Below, in pieces: positions 1 through 8,771 of a stretch of 38,360 nt of DNA. This DNA comes from Dehalococcoidia bacterium UBA1328. GTDB taxonomy: Bacteria; Chloroflexota; Dehalococcoidia; Lucifugimonadales; Lucifugimonadaceae. The position numbers and the translations under genes were made by a program. Location of the stretch: the NCBI GenBank assembly GCA_002306815.1, contig DBTA01000052.1, positions 1,605-39,964 of the forward strand. The letters are read 5' to 3'. The notes below the pieces were generated by a model. That model did no database searches. It was not told the origin of the DNA and was given only the letters and a program-made list of their open reading frames with translations. Positions within the stretch are counted from its first letter, which is position 1. Every line of letters starts with the position of its first letter.

Positions 1-1425
1 GACAACGTTGGCGACAACGTTGGTGATGTTGCCGGTATGGGTGCTGACCTGTTCGAATCTTACGTTGGCTCGATTATAGCGACGATATCGCTTGCATTCT
101 TCGTAGTTGTCGGAACCGAGGTAACCGCAATACCGTTCGACGTCGATGCTTCAAAGGCGATTTTGCCGCTCGTGATCGCGGGTATCGGAATCATCTCATC
201 GATTCTGGGAACGTTCCTGATCCGGACCGGTGACGACGCCGACATGGGCAAACTGCTTTGGACTCTCCGTTACGGAATTTTTGGCGCTGGAGTTCTCTCG
301 CTTATTGGTACCGCCGTGTACATCAACATGAACGATAGTCTCGACTTCGATCTCTTCTGGGTTGTTGTTACCGGTATCGTTGTTGGACAGGTGATCGGTA
401 CTTCTACAGAATGGTTTACATCTTACGAGGGTCTTAAGATTGGATCGTGGGAGTTCAACCCAGTTCGCTGGATTGCTCAGCAGTCTGAAACCGGACACCC
501 ATCCACTATCATCGCCGGTGTGGCAATTGGGTTCTACTCGGCGGTCATTCCAGCAATTGCAATAGTTGTCGGTATTTTCATCGCCAACGACCTAGCAGGA
601 CTTTACGGAATTGGCCTTGCTGCTGTGGGAATGCTTTCGACCCTAGGAATCACTCTCGCGACCGACGCATATGGTCCAGTAGCCGACAATGCTGGTGGGA
701 TTGCTGAGCAGGCACATCTTGACCCGCAGGTTCGCGAGCGCACAGATGCCCTAGACGCCCTTGGAAATACCACAGCGGCTACAGGTAAGGGATTCGCTAT
801 CGGATCAGCTGTGCTGACGGCTTTGGCGCTTCTTGTCGCATACGCGTTCGCGACCGGTATTACCGAACTTGACCTTCTGAACCCTAAAGTACTTATGGGA
901 ACAGTAATTGGTGGCTTGCTGCCTTTCTTGTTTTCAGGTCTCACAATGCAGGCTGTTGGAACGGCCGCAGGATCGATGATCGAAGAGGTTAGACGCCAGT
1001 TCCGAGAGATCCCCGGTCTGCGCGAAGGCAAAAAAGGTGTGAAGCCTGATGCTGCTCGAGCGGTCGCCATTAGCACTCAGGGTTCGTTGAAAGCAATGAT
1101 CGCACCAGGATTGATCGCAATCGTTGCCCCTGTGGTTATTGGTGCATTCATGGGTGCAGCTGCACTCGGCGGAATGCTTGCCGGATCGATTGTTTCTGGA
1201 TTCCTTCTCGCCATCTTCATGGCGAACGCAGGCGGTGCCTGGGACAACGCGAAGAAATACGTTGAACTCGGCCATTTCGGCGGTAAAGGATCAGACACTC
1301 ACGCGGCCGCAGTCACCGGTGACACAGTTGGTGACCCATTCAAAGACACCTCTGGTCCGGCAATCAACATTCTTTTGAAGCTCATGGCTGTTGTTTCGCT
1401 AATCTTCGGTCCGCTGTTCGTCTAA
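1..1425 (+). CDS. hppA: Membrane-bound K+-dependent pyrophosphatase, 3' part (5' end outside window)
   Basis: This integral membrane enzyme hydrolyses pyrophosphate and pumps H+ or Na+ across the cytoplasmic membrane. The frame is open from base 1 and begins inside the family's most conserved site (DNVGDNVGDVAG, then MGADLFESY), so the Met at base 37 is internal and not a start. About 474 residues are present; family members are usually 650-750, so roughly the N-terminal third is missing. The second substrate site (TDAYGPVADNAGG) and the C-terminal site (NAGGAWDNAKKYVE, then GDTVGDPFKDTSGP) are intact. The segment LDALGNTTAATGKG has Ala where K+-independent enzymes carry Lys, which points to the K+-dependent class. 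The sequence alone does not decide between H+ and Na+ pumping. Hydrophobic segments alternate with these loops throughout. A strong palindrome follows the stop codon. Confidence 0.96.
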   Translation, partial: DNVGDNVGDVAGMGADLFESYVGSIIATISLAFFVVVGTEVTAIPFDVDASKAILPLVIAGIGIISSILGTFLIRTGDDADMGKLLWTLRYGIFGAGVLSLIGTAVYINMNDSLDFDLFWVVVTGIVVGQVIGTSTEWFTSYEGLKIGSWEFNPVRWIAQQSETGHPSTIIAGVAIGFYSAVIPAIAIVVGIFIANDLAGLYGIGLAAVGMLSTLGITLATDAYGPVADNAGGIAEQAHLDPQVRERTDALDALGNTTAATGKGFAIGSAVLTALALLVAYAFATGITELDLLNPKVLMGTVIGGLLPFLFSGLTMQAVGTAAGSMIEEVRRQFREIPGLREGKKGVKPDAARAVAISTQGSLKAMIAPGLIAIVAPVVIGAFMGAAALGGMLAGSIVSGFLLAIFMANAGGAWDNAKKYVELGHFGGKGSDTHAAAVTGDTVGDPFKDTSGPAINILLKLMAVVSLIFGPLFV

Positions 1426-1457
1426 TTCGAACGGTCCAAACGACCAACTTTCGACAA

Positions 1458-1509
1458 AAGAACAATGAAAAAGCCCTGATCAATTGATCAGGGCTTTTTC
1501 ATTGTTCTT
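1458..1509. terminator. Perfect 52-bp palindrome, probable bidirectional terminator
   Basis: Two 26-base arms (1458-1483 and 1484-1509) are exact reverse complements with no spacer. The GC core GCCCTGATC is flanked by a run of five A on the left and five T on the right, so a transcript from either direction forms a GC-rich stem followed by U residues. It lies between the convergent hppA (+, ends 1425) and the beta-lactamase-fold gene (-, ends 1518). This fits an intrinsic terminator shared by both genes. Confidence 0.9.
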
Positions 1510-1517
1510 GCACAGGA

Positions 1518-2138
1518 TTACCTTACAAACATGTTCGCTATTTTCTCGTGACCTATCGTGGATGACGGACCGTGCCCCGGCAAAACTAGTGTCGTATCAT
1601 CAAGTTCGAACAGCACTTTCTTGATACTGGCAATTTCCTTGTCCTCGTCTCCGCCCGAAAGGTCGAATCTACCGATCGTTTCCCTGAACAGCGTGTCACC
1701 GGTGTAAACGTGATCTTCAACGTAAAATGAGACACTGCCGGGTGTATGCCCTGGTGTAGATAAGACTTCAATCTCTACTTGCCCGACGGTCAATTTATCT
1801 CCATGTTCGAGACCTCTATTCGGTACAGGCGGGTCTTGGAAATCACCGAGCATACTCACAAGCCATTCGAGTTGCTGGTTCACGGCTGCAACGTCGTGGA
1901 TACCGATCAAGAATTGGGCGCCGTATTTCTCAACAAGAGATTTGGCAGCACCTGTATGGTCTCCGTGGGCGTGTGTGGCGAGAACGAAAGTCGGCGTTAG
2001 TGCAGCATTTTCTAGATGATCTTCGATTCTTGCAGACTCGCCACCTGGATCAATCACTACGCACTCGTTAGTTGTGTCATCACTCACTATGTAGCAGTTA
2101 GTAGCGAGAACCCCGACCTGAATAACCTCAGTTTTCAA
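1518..2138 (-). CDS. MBL-fold metallohydrolase, glyoxalase II / YcbL-like
   Basis: A 206-residue metallo-beta-lactamase-fold hydrolase. The zinc-binding motif HxHxDH is complete at residues 56-61 (HAHGDH). It is followed by GHTPGSVSF, by GDTLFRETIGRFD with the bridging Asp, and by a C-terminal LPGHGPSS with the last metal His. The compact length without a separate C-terminal glutathione-binding domain matches the YcbL-type branch of the glyoxalase II family, which hydrolyses thioesters; the actual substrate is unknown. The start is a TTG (2136-2138), because the next upstream in-frame codons reach a stop quickly. A purine-rich GGAGGAAGG lies 10-18 bases upstream. It is probably a single-gene unit with its promoter in the 217-base gap 2139-2355. 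The domain assignment is firm and the substrate is not. Confidence 0.9.
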   Translation of the reverse strand: MKTEVIQVGVLATNCYIVSDDTTNECVVIDPGGESARIEDHLENAALTPTFVLATHAHGDHTGAAKSLVEKYGAQFLIGIHDVAAVNQQLEWLVSMLGDFQDPPVPNRGLEHGDKLTVGQVEIEVLSTPGHTPGSVSFYVEDHVYTGDTLFRETIGRFDLSGGDEDKEIASIKKVLFELDDTTLVLPGHGPSSTIGHEKIANMFVR

Positions 2139-2355
2139 GAGCGATTAGCCTTCCTCCAAACGTAACCAGCGAGATCTGAGTGGAGATCCAATCAGCGATA
2201 GAGGTGAAATATAGAATCGAAATAATGCCCCTCGCCACAAGATACGGTATAAATTTCCGATTCAACCCTAGTAGACAAGCGGCCTCCCCCGCCAACGCCC
2301 CAGGCGCTAATTCCGCTATTCTCGACTGAGGTCATATACAAAGCCATCATGGATT

Positions 2356-3432
2356 TTAGCCGTTCACCTTAGGCATTACCTCGTTCTTTAGGAGCCCCAT
2401 CGAAGACTTCCAAAATCCCTCCGGCTCCCATTCGTGTCCCATTGCCATGATAGTTCCGAACCCACCGACCGATTCCTCGAGAGACATGATTTTTTCAGCT
2501 ACTTCTTCAGGAGAACCGATCAAGAAGATGTTGTCGACAAGGTACTCAACGGTCACGTCAGAGTCAGGCATGTTCGGGTCTATCTTCAACAACCCGAGCA
2601 TTTTTGATCGTGGCAGAAGACGAAGGAAATAGCCTTCCATGTCTCTGGCTAATGTCCCGTTCAACGCCTGTTTACGAGATTCGGCAGTTGAATCAGCGAC
2701 TATAATCTCCCGAGCGATTCTCCAATTGCGACGATCCGCAGTTTTACCCTCTTCCTTCGCTCCATCTTCAACGGCATCCCAGTGTGAACGCAGCATTGGT
2801 TCCGGCACGAAATTGATGCTCATTGGTAGCCACCCGCGACGCCCTGCCATCAGGAGCGTTTCAGACTTCGGTGAAACTCCCGCCACACCGATTGGAGGAT
2901 GTGGATCTTGATACGGCTTCAGATGAACTCGTAGAGCAATATCGTCTTCGGGTTCCGGGATATTGAAATCCCACCATTCACTCTTGTAGTTTCCGGGTTT
3001 GGGGTCTTTCCACAATTGGAGGACAAGTTCTATTGCCTGTCGAGTCATTTCTCGATTATCGCCCGACCGAGGGTCGAAGCCGTTTACATGGAGATCGCCC
3101 GGGAAACCTCCTGAGCCAACTCCCCAGTTGACTCGTCCTCTCGACATCTGATCGAGTTGGGCAATTCGATGGGCAACGTAGAACGGATCATGATTCGGCA
3201 TGCAGGTGACACCGGTACCCAACCGGATTTGCGAGGTCACGCCGAGGGCTTGTGCGATCAGTAGATCGGGAGCGGGGATATTTTCCCATTCGGCCGTGTA
3301 GTGCTCGCCAATCCATGCTTCGGAGTACCCGAGTTGATCGAGATAAACGAGCTGCTCCAGATCGCTCTCCAGCGTATCAGCGTGATTCGACCCTGGCGGG
3401 TGCAGGGGCATAGTGAAAAAGCCCAGTTCCAT
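2356..3432 (-). CDS. LLM-class (luciferase-like) flavin-dependent monooxygenase
   Basis: A 358-residue TIM-barrel protein of the bacterial luciferase-like family. These enzymes use reduced FMN or F420, usually supplied by a partner reductase, to oxygenate organic substrates. The N-terminal MELGFFTMPLHPPG, WIGEHYTAEW, the segment LGTGVTCMPNHDPFYVAHRI, and SRGRVNWGVGSGG are typical of the family. The C-terminal region carries the barrel's last strands (FLIGSPEEVAEKI). The ATG start at 3430-3432 is supported by GGAGG six bases upstream. The gene lies 119 bases downstream of mutS with no clear terminator between them, so it may be co-transcribed. Large paralog families of these enzymes are known in SAR202 bacteria, where they are proposed to attack recalcitrant dissolved organic matter. 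The substrate and the flavin used cannot be read from the sequence. Confidence 0.92.
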   Translation of the reverse strand: MELGFFTMPLHPPGSNHADTLESDLEQLVYLDQLGYSEAWIGEHYTAEWENIPAPDLLIAQALGVTSQIRLGTGVTCMPNHDPFYVAHRIAQLDQMSRGRVNWGVGSGGFPGDLHVNGFDPRSGDNREMTRQAIELVLQLWKDPKPGNYKSEWWDFNIPEPEDDIALRVHLKPYQDPHPPIGVAGVSPKSETLLMAGRRGWLPMSINFVPEPMLRSHWDAVEDGAKEEGKTADRRNWRIAREIIVADSTAESRKQALNGTLARDMEGYFLRLLPRSKMLGLLKIDPNMPDSDVTVEYLVDNIFLIGSPEEVAEKIMSLEESVGGFGTIMAMGHEWEPEGFWKSSMGLLKNEVMPKVNG

Positions 3433-3551
3433 TCCGACCTCCGAAACGGTGCCTCAGAAAGTGCACCAACGAGTAGACTTCGAATTTCGGGGCATCGTAC
3501 AACGGAATCGAGAGCAAGAGGGGCGAACCTGAGATCGATATGTGGAGCGAG

Positions 3552-6221
3552 TTAATCGTCGACGCTGTTCGCCTTCTCCTGGAGCCGGAAAAGGGCGTTC
3601 ATCGCCTCAATTGGCGTCATATTAGCGATATCTATCTCCTTTAGCTCTTCCAGCGTTTCGCTGTGCGCCTGTGGTTCCTTTAAAGACATTTGCAGTTGGA
3701 ATCCAGAAGATTTCGAACTGGGATTGAAGCCGTTTTCCAGCTCATTAAGAAGATCCCATGCCCTGCTAATCACAGAAACGGGCATTCCAGCCAGTCGAGC
3801 CACATGAACACCATAAGAGCGATCCGCGCCACCGGGAACTATCTGGTGTAAGAACACAACTTCGCCATTTTCTTCGGCGACAGCGACCTGCAAGTTATGA
3901 GCTCGAGGTAATTGATCCGCCAATTCGGTCATCTCGTGGTAGTGGGTTGCGAATAGCGTTTTGCAACCTAACTTTGGCGAATTGTGAATATGCTCAGCTA
4001 CAGACCGAGCAATCGCAAGACCATCGTAGGTTGACGTCCCTCTTCCAATTTCGTCCATAACGGCGAGAGAGCGGCTCGTTGCCTGGTTGAGGATCGATGC
4101 AGTCTCGACCATTTCAACCATAAATGTCGACTGTCCGCCCGAGATATCGTCAGATAGACCCGCGCGTGTGAATATCCGATCCACAACACCAATTCGTGCC
4201 TTAGAGGCCGGTATGAAGCTTCCAACCTGTGCCAATAACACCAGAACGCCCGCCTGACGGATATAAGTCGACTTACCAGACATGTTTGGTCCGGTAATGA
4301 TCATGACTTGTAGTTTTTCGTTCGAAAGTGCGAGATCGTTTGGGACGAATCGACCCGGACCAAGAGAAGATTCGACAACCGGGTGACGTCCACCTTCAAT
4401 TTCGAGTTCAGTCTCATCATCCACGAGCGGTCTAATCCATCCGTGGCAAGCAGCAGCCTGCGACATCGACACGAGAGCATCAAGGACGCCAATCACTCGG
4501 GCGGTTTCCATGATGCGATCGCTGTGAAGTGATATTTCCGCGCAAACTCGTCTGAAAATGTCTCGTTCTAGTTCACTAATTCGGTCTCGCGCCGTGAGAA
4601 TCTTTGATTCAAGTTCTTTTAGTTTAGGGGTGATAAACCGTTCACCGTTCACCAGGGTTTGTCGCCGCTCAAACGTATCAGGAATTAAATGCGTGTTCGC
4701 TTTGCTCACTTCGAGGTAGTACCCGAACACGCGGTTGTAGCCAATTTTCAGGTTCTTTATTCCGGTCGACTCACGATGCGAGGCTTCCATTGCAGCGATG
4801 CTTGAGCGAGCGTCCCCGGAAAGCGACCTGGCTTCGTCGAGTTCCTGATTGAATCCCTCTCGGATCGCTGAACCTTCCCCCACCGTAACCGACGGTTCAT
4901 CTGGGATGGCTACGCGGAGTAGATCAACCGCTTCAGAAGATGAAAAGAGTCTACCGATCACAGCTCCACCTGGGTTCACTGATTCGGGGAGTGAATTCAC
5001 CAAATCTGGAATTACGGATAGACCAGTTCTAAGTGAGGCGAGATCACGTGGTGTTGCGGTGCTTGTGCGAACACGATTCGTGAGGCGCTCAAGGTCGGAC
5101 ACATTGTTCAAGAGTCCCTGGACACGAGATCGGACACTTTGATCTTCAAAGAACGCTGCAACTATCTCCTGGCGCCGTTGAATAACATCAGCGTCGAGAA
5201 GCGGACGTGTTAGCCAAGCCCTGAGTGTCCTTGCACCCATGGCAGTTTTCGAAAAGTTCAACGTGCGGTACAGAGTTGGCGCGTTCGCTTTTCCAGTTGA
5301 GGAAGTAAAAACTTCTAGATCGTGCAGAGCCTTCTGATCCAGCTTCATGTACGAACTAGTCGATTCAGTTTTCAGCGATGTGAGTTGCGGGATCGCTCCG
5401 AACTGCGTGTCTGCCACGAAATCGAGTACAGATGAAGCAGCGACCAACGCGAGTGGCAGTTCTTCACAACCAAAAGCTTCGAGCGATTTGACCTTGAAAT
5501 GCTCTTTCAAGCGTGCTTTGGACAAAGCTGTATCTAATCTCGATTCGTCGAGCGCCCGAACGGTTATCGCCGAATCTTCCACAGAACAAATTAAGTCTTG
5601 AGATTCAGAATCAGTGATTAGCTCGGCGGGAGATAGACGGGCAATCTCGTCTGGCAGGTCAGATGAAGCGAGTTCAATGGTTACAAACTCACTGGTGGAA
5701 ATGTCGACATAAGCCAGACCGGAACGACCGTTGTCTGTAACTGCCGCAGCAAGATAGTTATTTGAAGATTGATTGAGAAGCGCAGGTTCAATCACAGTTC
5801 CAGGTGTTACGACTCGAACAACGGCGCGCTCAACGAGACCTCGAGATTTAGCCGGGTCGCTAGTTTGTTCGGCAATAGCAATTTTTAGCCCCGCAGCCAC
5901 TAGCGTGCCGAGATGATTATCCAGGGAGTGATGGGGGATTCCAGCTAACGGAGCCTTACCACCGGCACCCGATTCCCGAGAAGTGAGCGCGATCCCGAGT
6001 ACCTTCGACAGCGTCTGTGCATCGTCATCGAATGCCTCGTAAAAGTCGCCCATGCGAATTAGCAACAGAGAGTCGGGGTACTGAGCCCTGAGCTCCAGGA
6101 ACTGGCGTCTACCAGGAGAAAGCTTCTTGCCCGCAAACGGCTTTTTCTTACTTGACTGCTTTGGCTTAGACGCGTCTTTAGTCGGGCGCGATGCCGTTGA
6201 CGATTTTGGAGTGGTTGCCAT
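3552..6221 (-). CDS. mutS: DNA mismatch repair protein MutS
   Basis: An 889-residue MutS that recognises base mismatches and small loops in DNA and recruits MutL through ATP-driven clamp formation. The mismatch-reading Phe-X-Glu is present at residues 60-62 (GDFYEAF). The C-terminal ABC-type ATPase has Walker A GPNMSGKST at 644-652, the signature region DDISGGQSTF near 691-700, and Walker B with Asp723-Glu724 followed by IGRGTSTYDG. The first 30 or so residues are a Lys/Ser/Thr-rich extension before the mismatch domain and look disordered. The ATG at 6219-6221 gives a family-typical length, although the ribosome binding site is weak. No mutL is adjacent, unlike the mutS-mutL arrangement in many bacteria. 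Confidence 0.98.
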   Translation of the reverse strand: MATTPKSSTASRPTKDASKPKQSSKKKPFAGKKLSPGRRQFLELRAQYPDSLLLIRMGDFYEAFDDDAQTLSKVLGIALTSRESGAGGKAPLAGIPHHSLDNHLGTLVAAGLKIAIAEQTSDPAKSRGLVERAVVRVVTPGTVIEPALLNQSSNNYLAAAVTDNGRSGLAYVDISTSEFVTIELASSDLPDEIARLSPAELITDSESQDLICSVEDSAITVRALDESRLDTALSKARLKEHFKVKSLEAFGCEELPLALVAASSVLDFVADTQFGAIPQLTSLKTESTSSYMKLDQKALHDLEVFTSSTGKANAPTLYRTLNFSKTAMGARTLRAWLTRPLLDADVIQRRQEIVAAFFEDQSVRSRVQGLLNNVSDLERLTNRVRTSTATPRDLASLRTGLSVIPDLVNSLPESVNPGGAVIGRLFSSSEAVDLLRVAIPDEPSVTVGEGSAIREGFNQELDEARSLSGDARSSIAAMEASHRESTGIKNLKIGYNRVFGYYLEVSKANTHLIPDTFERRQTLVNGERFITPKLKELESKILTARDRISELERDIFRRVCAEISLHSDRIMETARVIGVLDALVSMSQAAACHGWIRPLVDDETELEIEGGRHPVVESSLGPGRFVPNDLALSNEKLQVMIITGPNMSGKSTYIRQAGVLVLLAQVGSFIPASKARIGVVDRIFTRAGLSDDISGGQSTFMVEMVETASILNQATSRSLAVMDEIGRGTSTYDGLAIARSVAEHIHNSPKLGCKTLFATHYHEMTELADQLPRAHNLQVAVAEENGEVVFLHQIVPGGADRSYGVHVARLAGMPVSVISRAWDLLNELENGFNPSSKSSGFQLQMSLKEPQAHSETLEELKEIDIANMTPIEAMNALFRLQEKANSVDD

Positions 6222-6282
6222 ATTGCCGCGATTCTAGCGCTTTATGGAGCGAAATCGGAGCAGGATCAGCAGCCTAAAAAAC

Positions 6283-7191
6283 TTACTGGTACTTGATCGT
6301 GGCGGAGTCCGACGCTGTCCAGCGTAGTTCCGTGAACGAGCTACCACGAGGCATTTCGAACACCATCATTCCGGAAACTTGCTCACCACCGTTCAACTTC
6401 ACAGTTCCCCAGAGCGGGACGAATCCAGGAACGTTGTACTGCGGCGCACTTTCCGCCGTGTAAACGCTTTCAATCGTGTTGAGTGGTTCGTAGTCTGCCC
6501 GATCACCATCCAACAAAGTGACGGATGACTCATCGACAACGAGGTTCACCGTTCCAGAGGTTTGGTTAATCAAAGTCACTTTCACGTATGTGAGCTCGTT
6601 GTTTGCCTCGTCGAGAGGCTTCATTGCCCAGTTGTACACCGTTCCGTCCACGTCCGCGCCAGTGTAAGTGATGTACTGCTGCTGCTTGGGTTCCTCTGCT
6701 CGAATCCAGAGTGTTCGACCTGCAACGTAAAGCGGGTCGCCACCCTCGTCCTTGAACACGGTCATGAGACTGATCATGACCACCGCGAGAACTACTGAAA
6801 AAGCGGTGAAACCCATTAGAAGAACAGGACTGTTCTCTTTTGGAACATTGATCTGTCTGCGAGCGAGTACAGCACATCCAGCATCAATGTCCATGTACTC
6901 GGAGCCGGGGTCGCCCCGGAAACCTGAAGTTGGAGAATATTCAAGCCGAACGCGAACAATATCGTTCGCCATTGGTTCCGCGGAAACTACATCCCAGGTC
7001 AACTCGGCTTCACGCATCCGAGGTCCGTACTCATATTTGTTGGCCGCAGCGTATTCGATCGCCGCGTTCACCTGATCGGGATATTTGTTCGCAGCGTCTT
7101 CACCAAAGGCAAAGCCTTGCGTCGAAGATGATTCGTGTGAATCTTTCGATTCCTCGACAGCTTCTTGTTCAGTTCGGTTCTCTTCAGTCAT
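6283..7191 (-). CDS. Single-pass membrane protein of unknown function, DUF4352-like outer domain
   Basis: I do not recognise a specific family for the whole protein. The frame opens with a GTG at 7203, but an in-frame ATG at 7189-7191 has GGAG six bases upstream and is the better start, giving 302 residues. The first 120 residues are acidic and lack a signal peptide. One strong hydrophobic segment lies at about residues 122-145 (VLLMGFTAFSVVLAVVMISL). The rest is a beta-rich domain with VKVTLINQTSGTVNL and a late LWGTVKLNGGEQVSG, resembling DUF4352-type extracellular domains that follow a single anchor. The likely topology is cytoplasmic N-terminus and exported C-terminus. It sits between mutS and cysteine desulfurase on the same strand, with gaps of 61 and 187 bases. 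Nothing here identifies a substrate or partner. Confidence 0.8.
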   Translation of the reverse strand: MTEENRTEQEAVEESKDSHESSSTQGFAFGEDAANKYPDQVNAAIEYAAANKYEYGPRMREAELTWDVVSAEPMANDIVRVRLEYSPTSGFRGDPGSEYMDIDAGCAVLARRQINVPKENSPVLLMGFTAFSVVLAVVMISLMTVFKDEGGDPLYVAGRTLWIRAEEPKQQQYITYTGADVDGTVYNWAMKPLDEANNELTYVKVTLINQTSGTVNLVVDESSVTLLDGDRADYEPLNTIESVYTAESAPQYNVPGFVPLWGTVKLNGGEQVSGMMVFEMPRGSSFTELRWTASDSATIKYQ

Positions 7192-7378
7192 CCATTGCTC
7201 CACTGTCAGGCTTATTCCCGGACCGACAAGCGAGATTACATGATGTGCGTCGGCTGGCGCACGTCATTTTTATGTTCAGCTGACTATTATTGCCAAGAGT
7301 CGCTGTTTTGGGCGAATCAAATTTCCCTGAACCGGATATCTAGCGCGCAGTGATGATTCCATGTCGAAAGTTCCATCA

Positions 7379-8560
7379 TCACTTCGCCGAAGGAAATGTG
7401 CCAAGTTGCTCCAATACTTCATGAAGTGATTGAAGTACGTCGGATATGTCAGCTTCGGTTGTATCTCTGCCAAGTGAAATTCGCACGCTACCAACTGCTA
7501 AAGCCGGATCGACTCCCATAGCTATTAGCACGTGGGAAGGTTCTAGAGAAGCTGAGCTACACGCGCTTCCGCTGGATGCAGCGATACCTTTGAAATCGAG
7601 ACCCAGCAATACAGGCTCTCCTTCAACTCCCTCGAAGGAAAAATTCGATATTTCTGGGACTCTATCGGTGTTACTACCGTTGAAAGATGACCTGGGAATT
7701 CTTTCGGCAACACCTTCGATAAGAGTTGTGGAGAGAGCGTGCATACGTTCTCTTGAATCGGCTCTCTCTGATTCGGCAAGTCGCAGTGCTTCCGCGAAAC
7801 CAACAATACTTGCGACATTCTCGGTTCCAGATCGCCGTTGTCGTTCCTGCCCACCACCAGCGATTAGTGGATCAAGCTCTACGCCACGTCGGACATAAAG
7901 TGCACCAACACCTTTTGGTCCGTAAATCTTGTGACCGGACAGGCTCATCAGATCAACACCAAGTTCGTCAACATTCAAAGAGAGCTTGCCAGCACCCTGC
8001 ACAGCATCAGTGTGCACCAGAATGTTGCCGCCAACCTTCTCCGACGCACTGCGTGCTAATCGACCTATTTCCGCTATGTCCTGGATCGTCCCGACTTCGT
8101 TGTTCACCAGCATTACGCTAACAAGGAATGTGTCGCCACGTATGGCGTCCGCTACTTCCTGCGGATCGACACGTCCAGAGCTATCCACTCCGACACAAGT
8201 AGCATCGAATCCGAGTTTCTCCAGTTGCTCGACCGGGTGAATTACGGCGTGATGTTCGATCACTGTAGTGATGATGTGGCCTGAGTCTCGAAGCCCTGCG
8301 CTTCCTTTGATTGCAAGATTGTTCGACTCCGATCCTCCGCCAGTGAAAACTATTTCCCCAGCACGTGTCCCAAGCACGGATGCTGTTGTTTCCCGGGCTT
8401 CATCTAGACCGTAACGCGCCTCACCTGCCAGTGAGTACAAACTGGAAGGATTACCGAACTTCTCCGTGAAATACGGCAACATTTTTTCCAAAACATCGGG
8501 GTGCATAGGAGTGGTCGACGCGTGATCCAGGTAATTGATTCGTTCATCGCTAATGGTCAT
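7379..8560 (-). CDS. Cysteine desulfurase, IscS/NifS family
   Basis: A 393-residue PLP enzyme that converts cysteine to alanine and leaves a persulfide on an active-site Cys, supplying sulfur for Fe-S clusters and thio-modified tRNA. The PLP-binding Lys is K211 in SLSGHKIYGPKG. The catalytic Cys is C334 in SSGSACSSASLEPSHVL, the pattern of IscS/NifS enzymes rather than of SufS. The N-terminal YLDHASTTPMHP and the TGGGSESNNLAI phosphate-binding region are canonical. The ATG at 8558-8560 gives full family length, but no clear Shine-Dalgarno site precedes it. No iscU, iscA, thiI or mnmA is adjacent. Fe-S enzymes encoded further right (NadA, MiaB) would be typical users of its sulfur. It could equally be annotated nifS or iscS, and the sequence does not settle which pathway it serves. 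Confidence 0.95.
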   Translation of the reverse strand: MTISDERINYLDHASTTPMHPDVLEKMLPYFTEKFGNPSSLYSLAGEARYGLDEARETTASVLGTRAGEIVFTGGGSESNNLAIKGSAGLRDSGHIITTVIEHHAVIHPVEQLEKLGFDATCVGVDSSGRVDPQEVADAIRGDTFLVSVMLVNNEVGTIQDIAEIGRLARSASEKVGGNILVHTDAVQGAGKLSLNVDELGVDLMSLSGHKIYGPKGVGALYVRRGVELDPLIAGGGQERQRRSGTENVASIVGFAEALRLAESERADSRERMHALSTTLIEGVAERIPRSSFNGSNTDRVPEISNFSFEGVEGEPVLLGLDFKGIAASSGSACSSASLEPSHVLIAMGVDPALAVGSVRISLGRDTTEADISDVLQSLHEVLEQLGTFPSAK

Positions 8561-8771
8561 AACTTTTGGCGCTAATGTTTATACGTTCGGTAACAACGAA
8601 ACCGTGTAGCCGTTGCCAGATGCCTTGGATAAAATACTTCGCGTTTGAAATCCGCGCGAGCGAAAGTGCCGTATTCATTTGCCGTGACCCCACGGCGCAT
8701 TTAATTTTGGCAGAATAGTCGTGGCGTGGCGCAAATATGTCGTCAATCGAACAGAAAATCGGAGTGAATAG

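Noticed and set aside
603..1076. A 157-codon antisense frame over hppA, and many similar long frames over other genes
   Set aside because: These follow the codon pattern of the sense gene, have Ser/Arg/Ala-biased products with no domain, and lack ribosome binding sites.
2139..2355. A structured RNA or tRNA in the GC-rich gap before the MBL gene
   Set aside because: No cloverleaf arms or T-loop consensus pair up on either strand. I see only short chance stems, and the gap most likely holds the MBL promoter.
8561..8771. Strong divergent promoters between the cysteine desulfurase and the ABC operon
   Set aside because: Isolated -10-like (TTTAAT, TATAAA) and -35-like words occur, but none pair at 16-18 bases.
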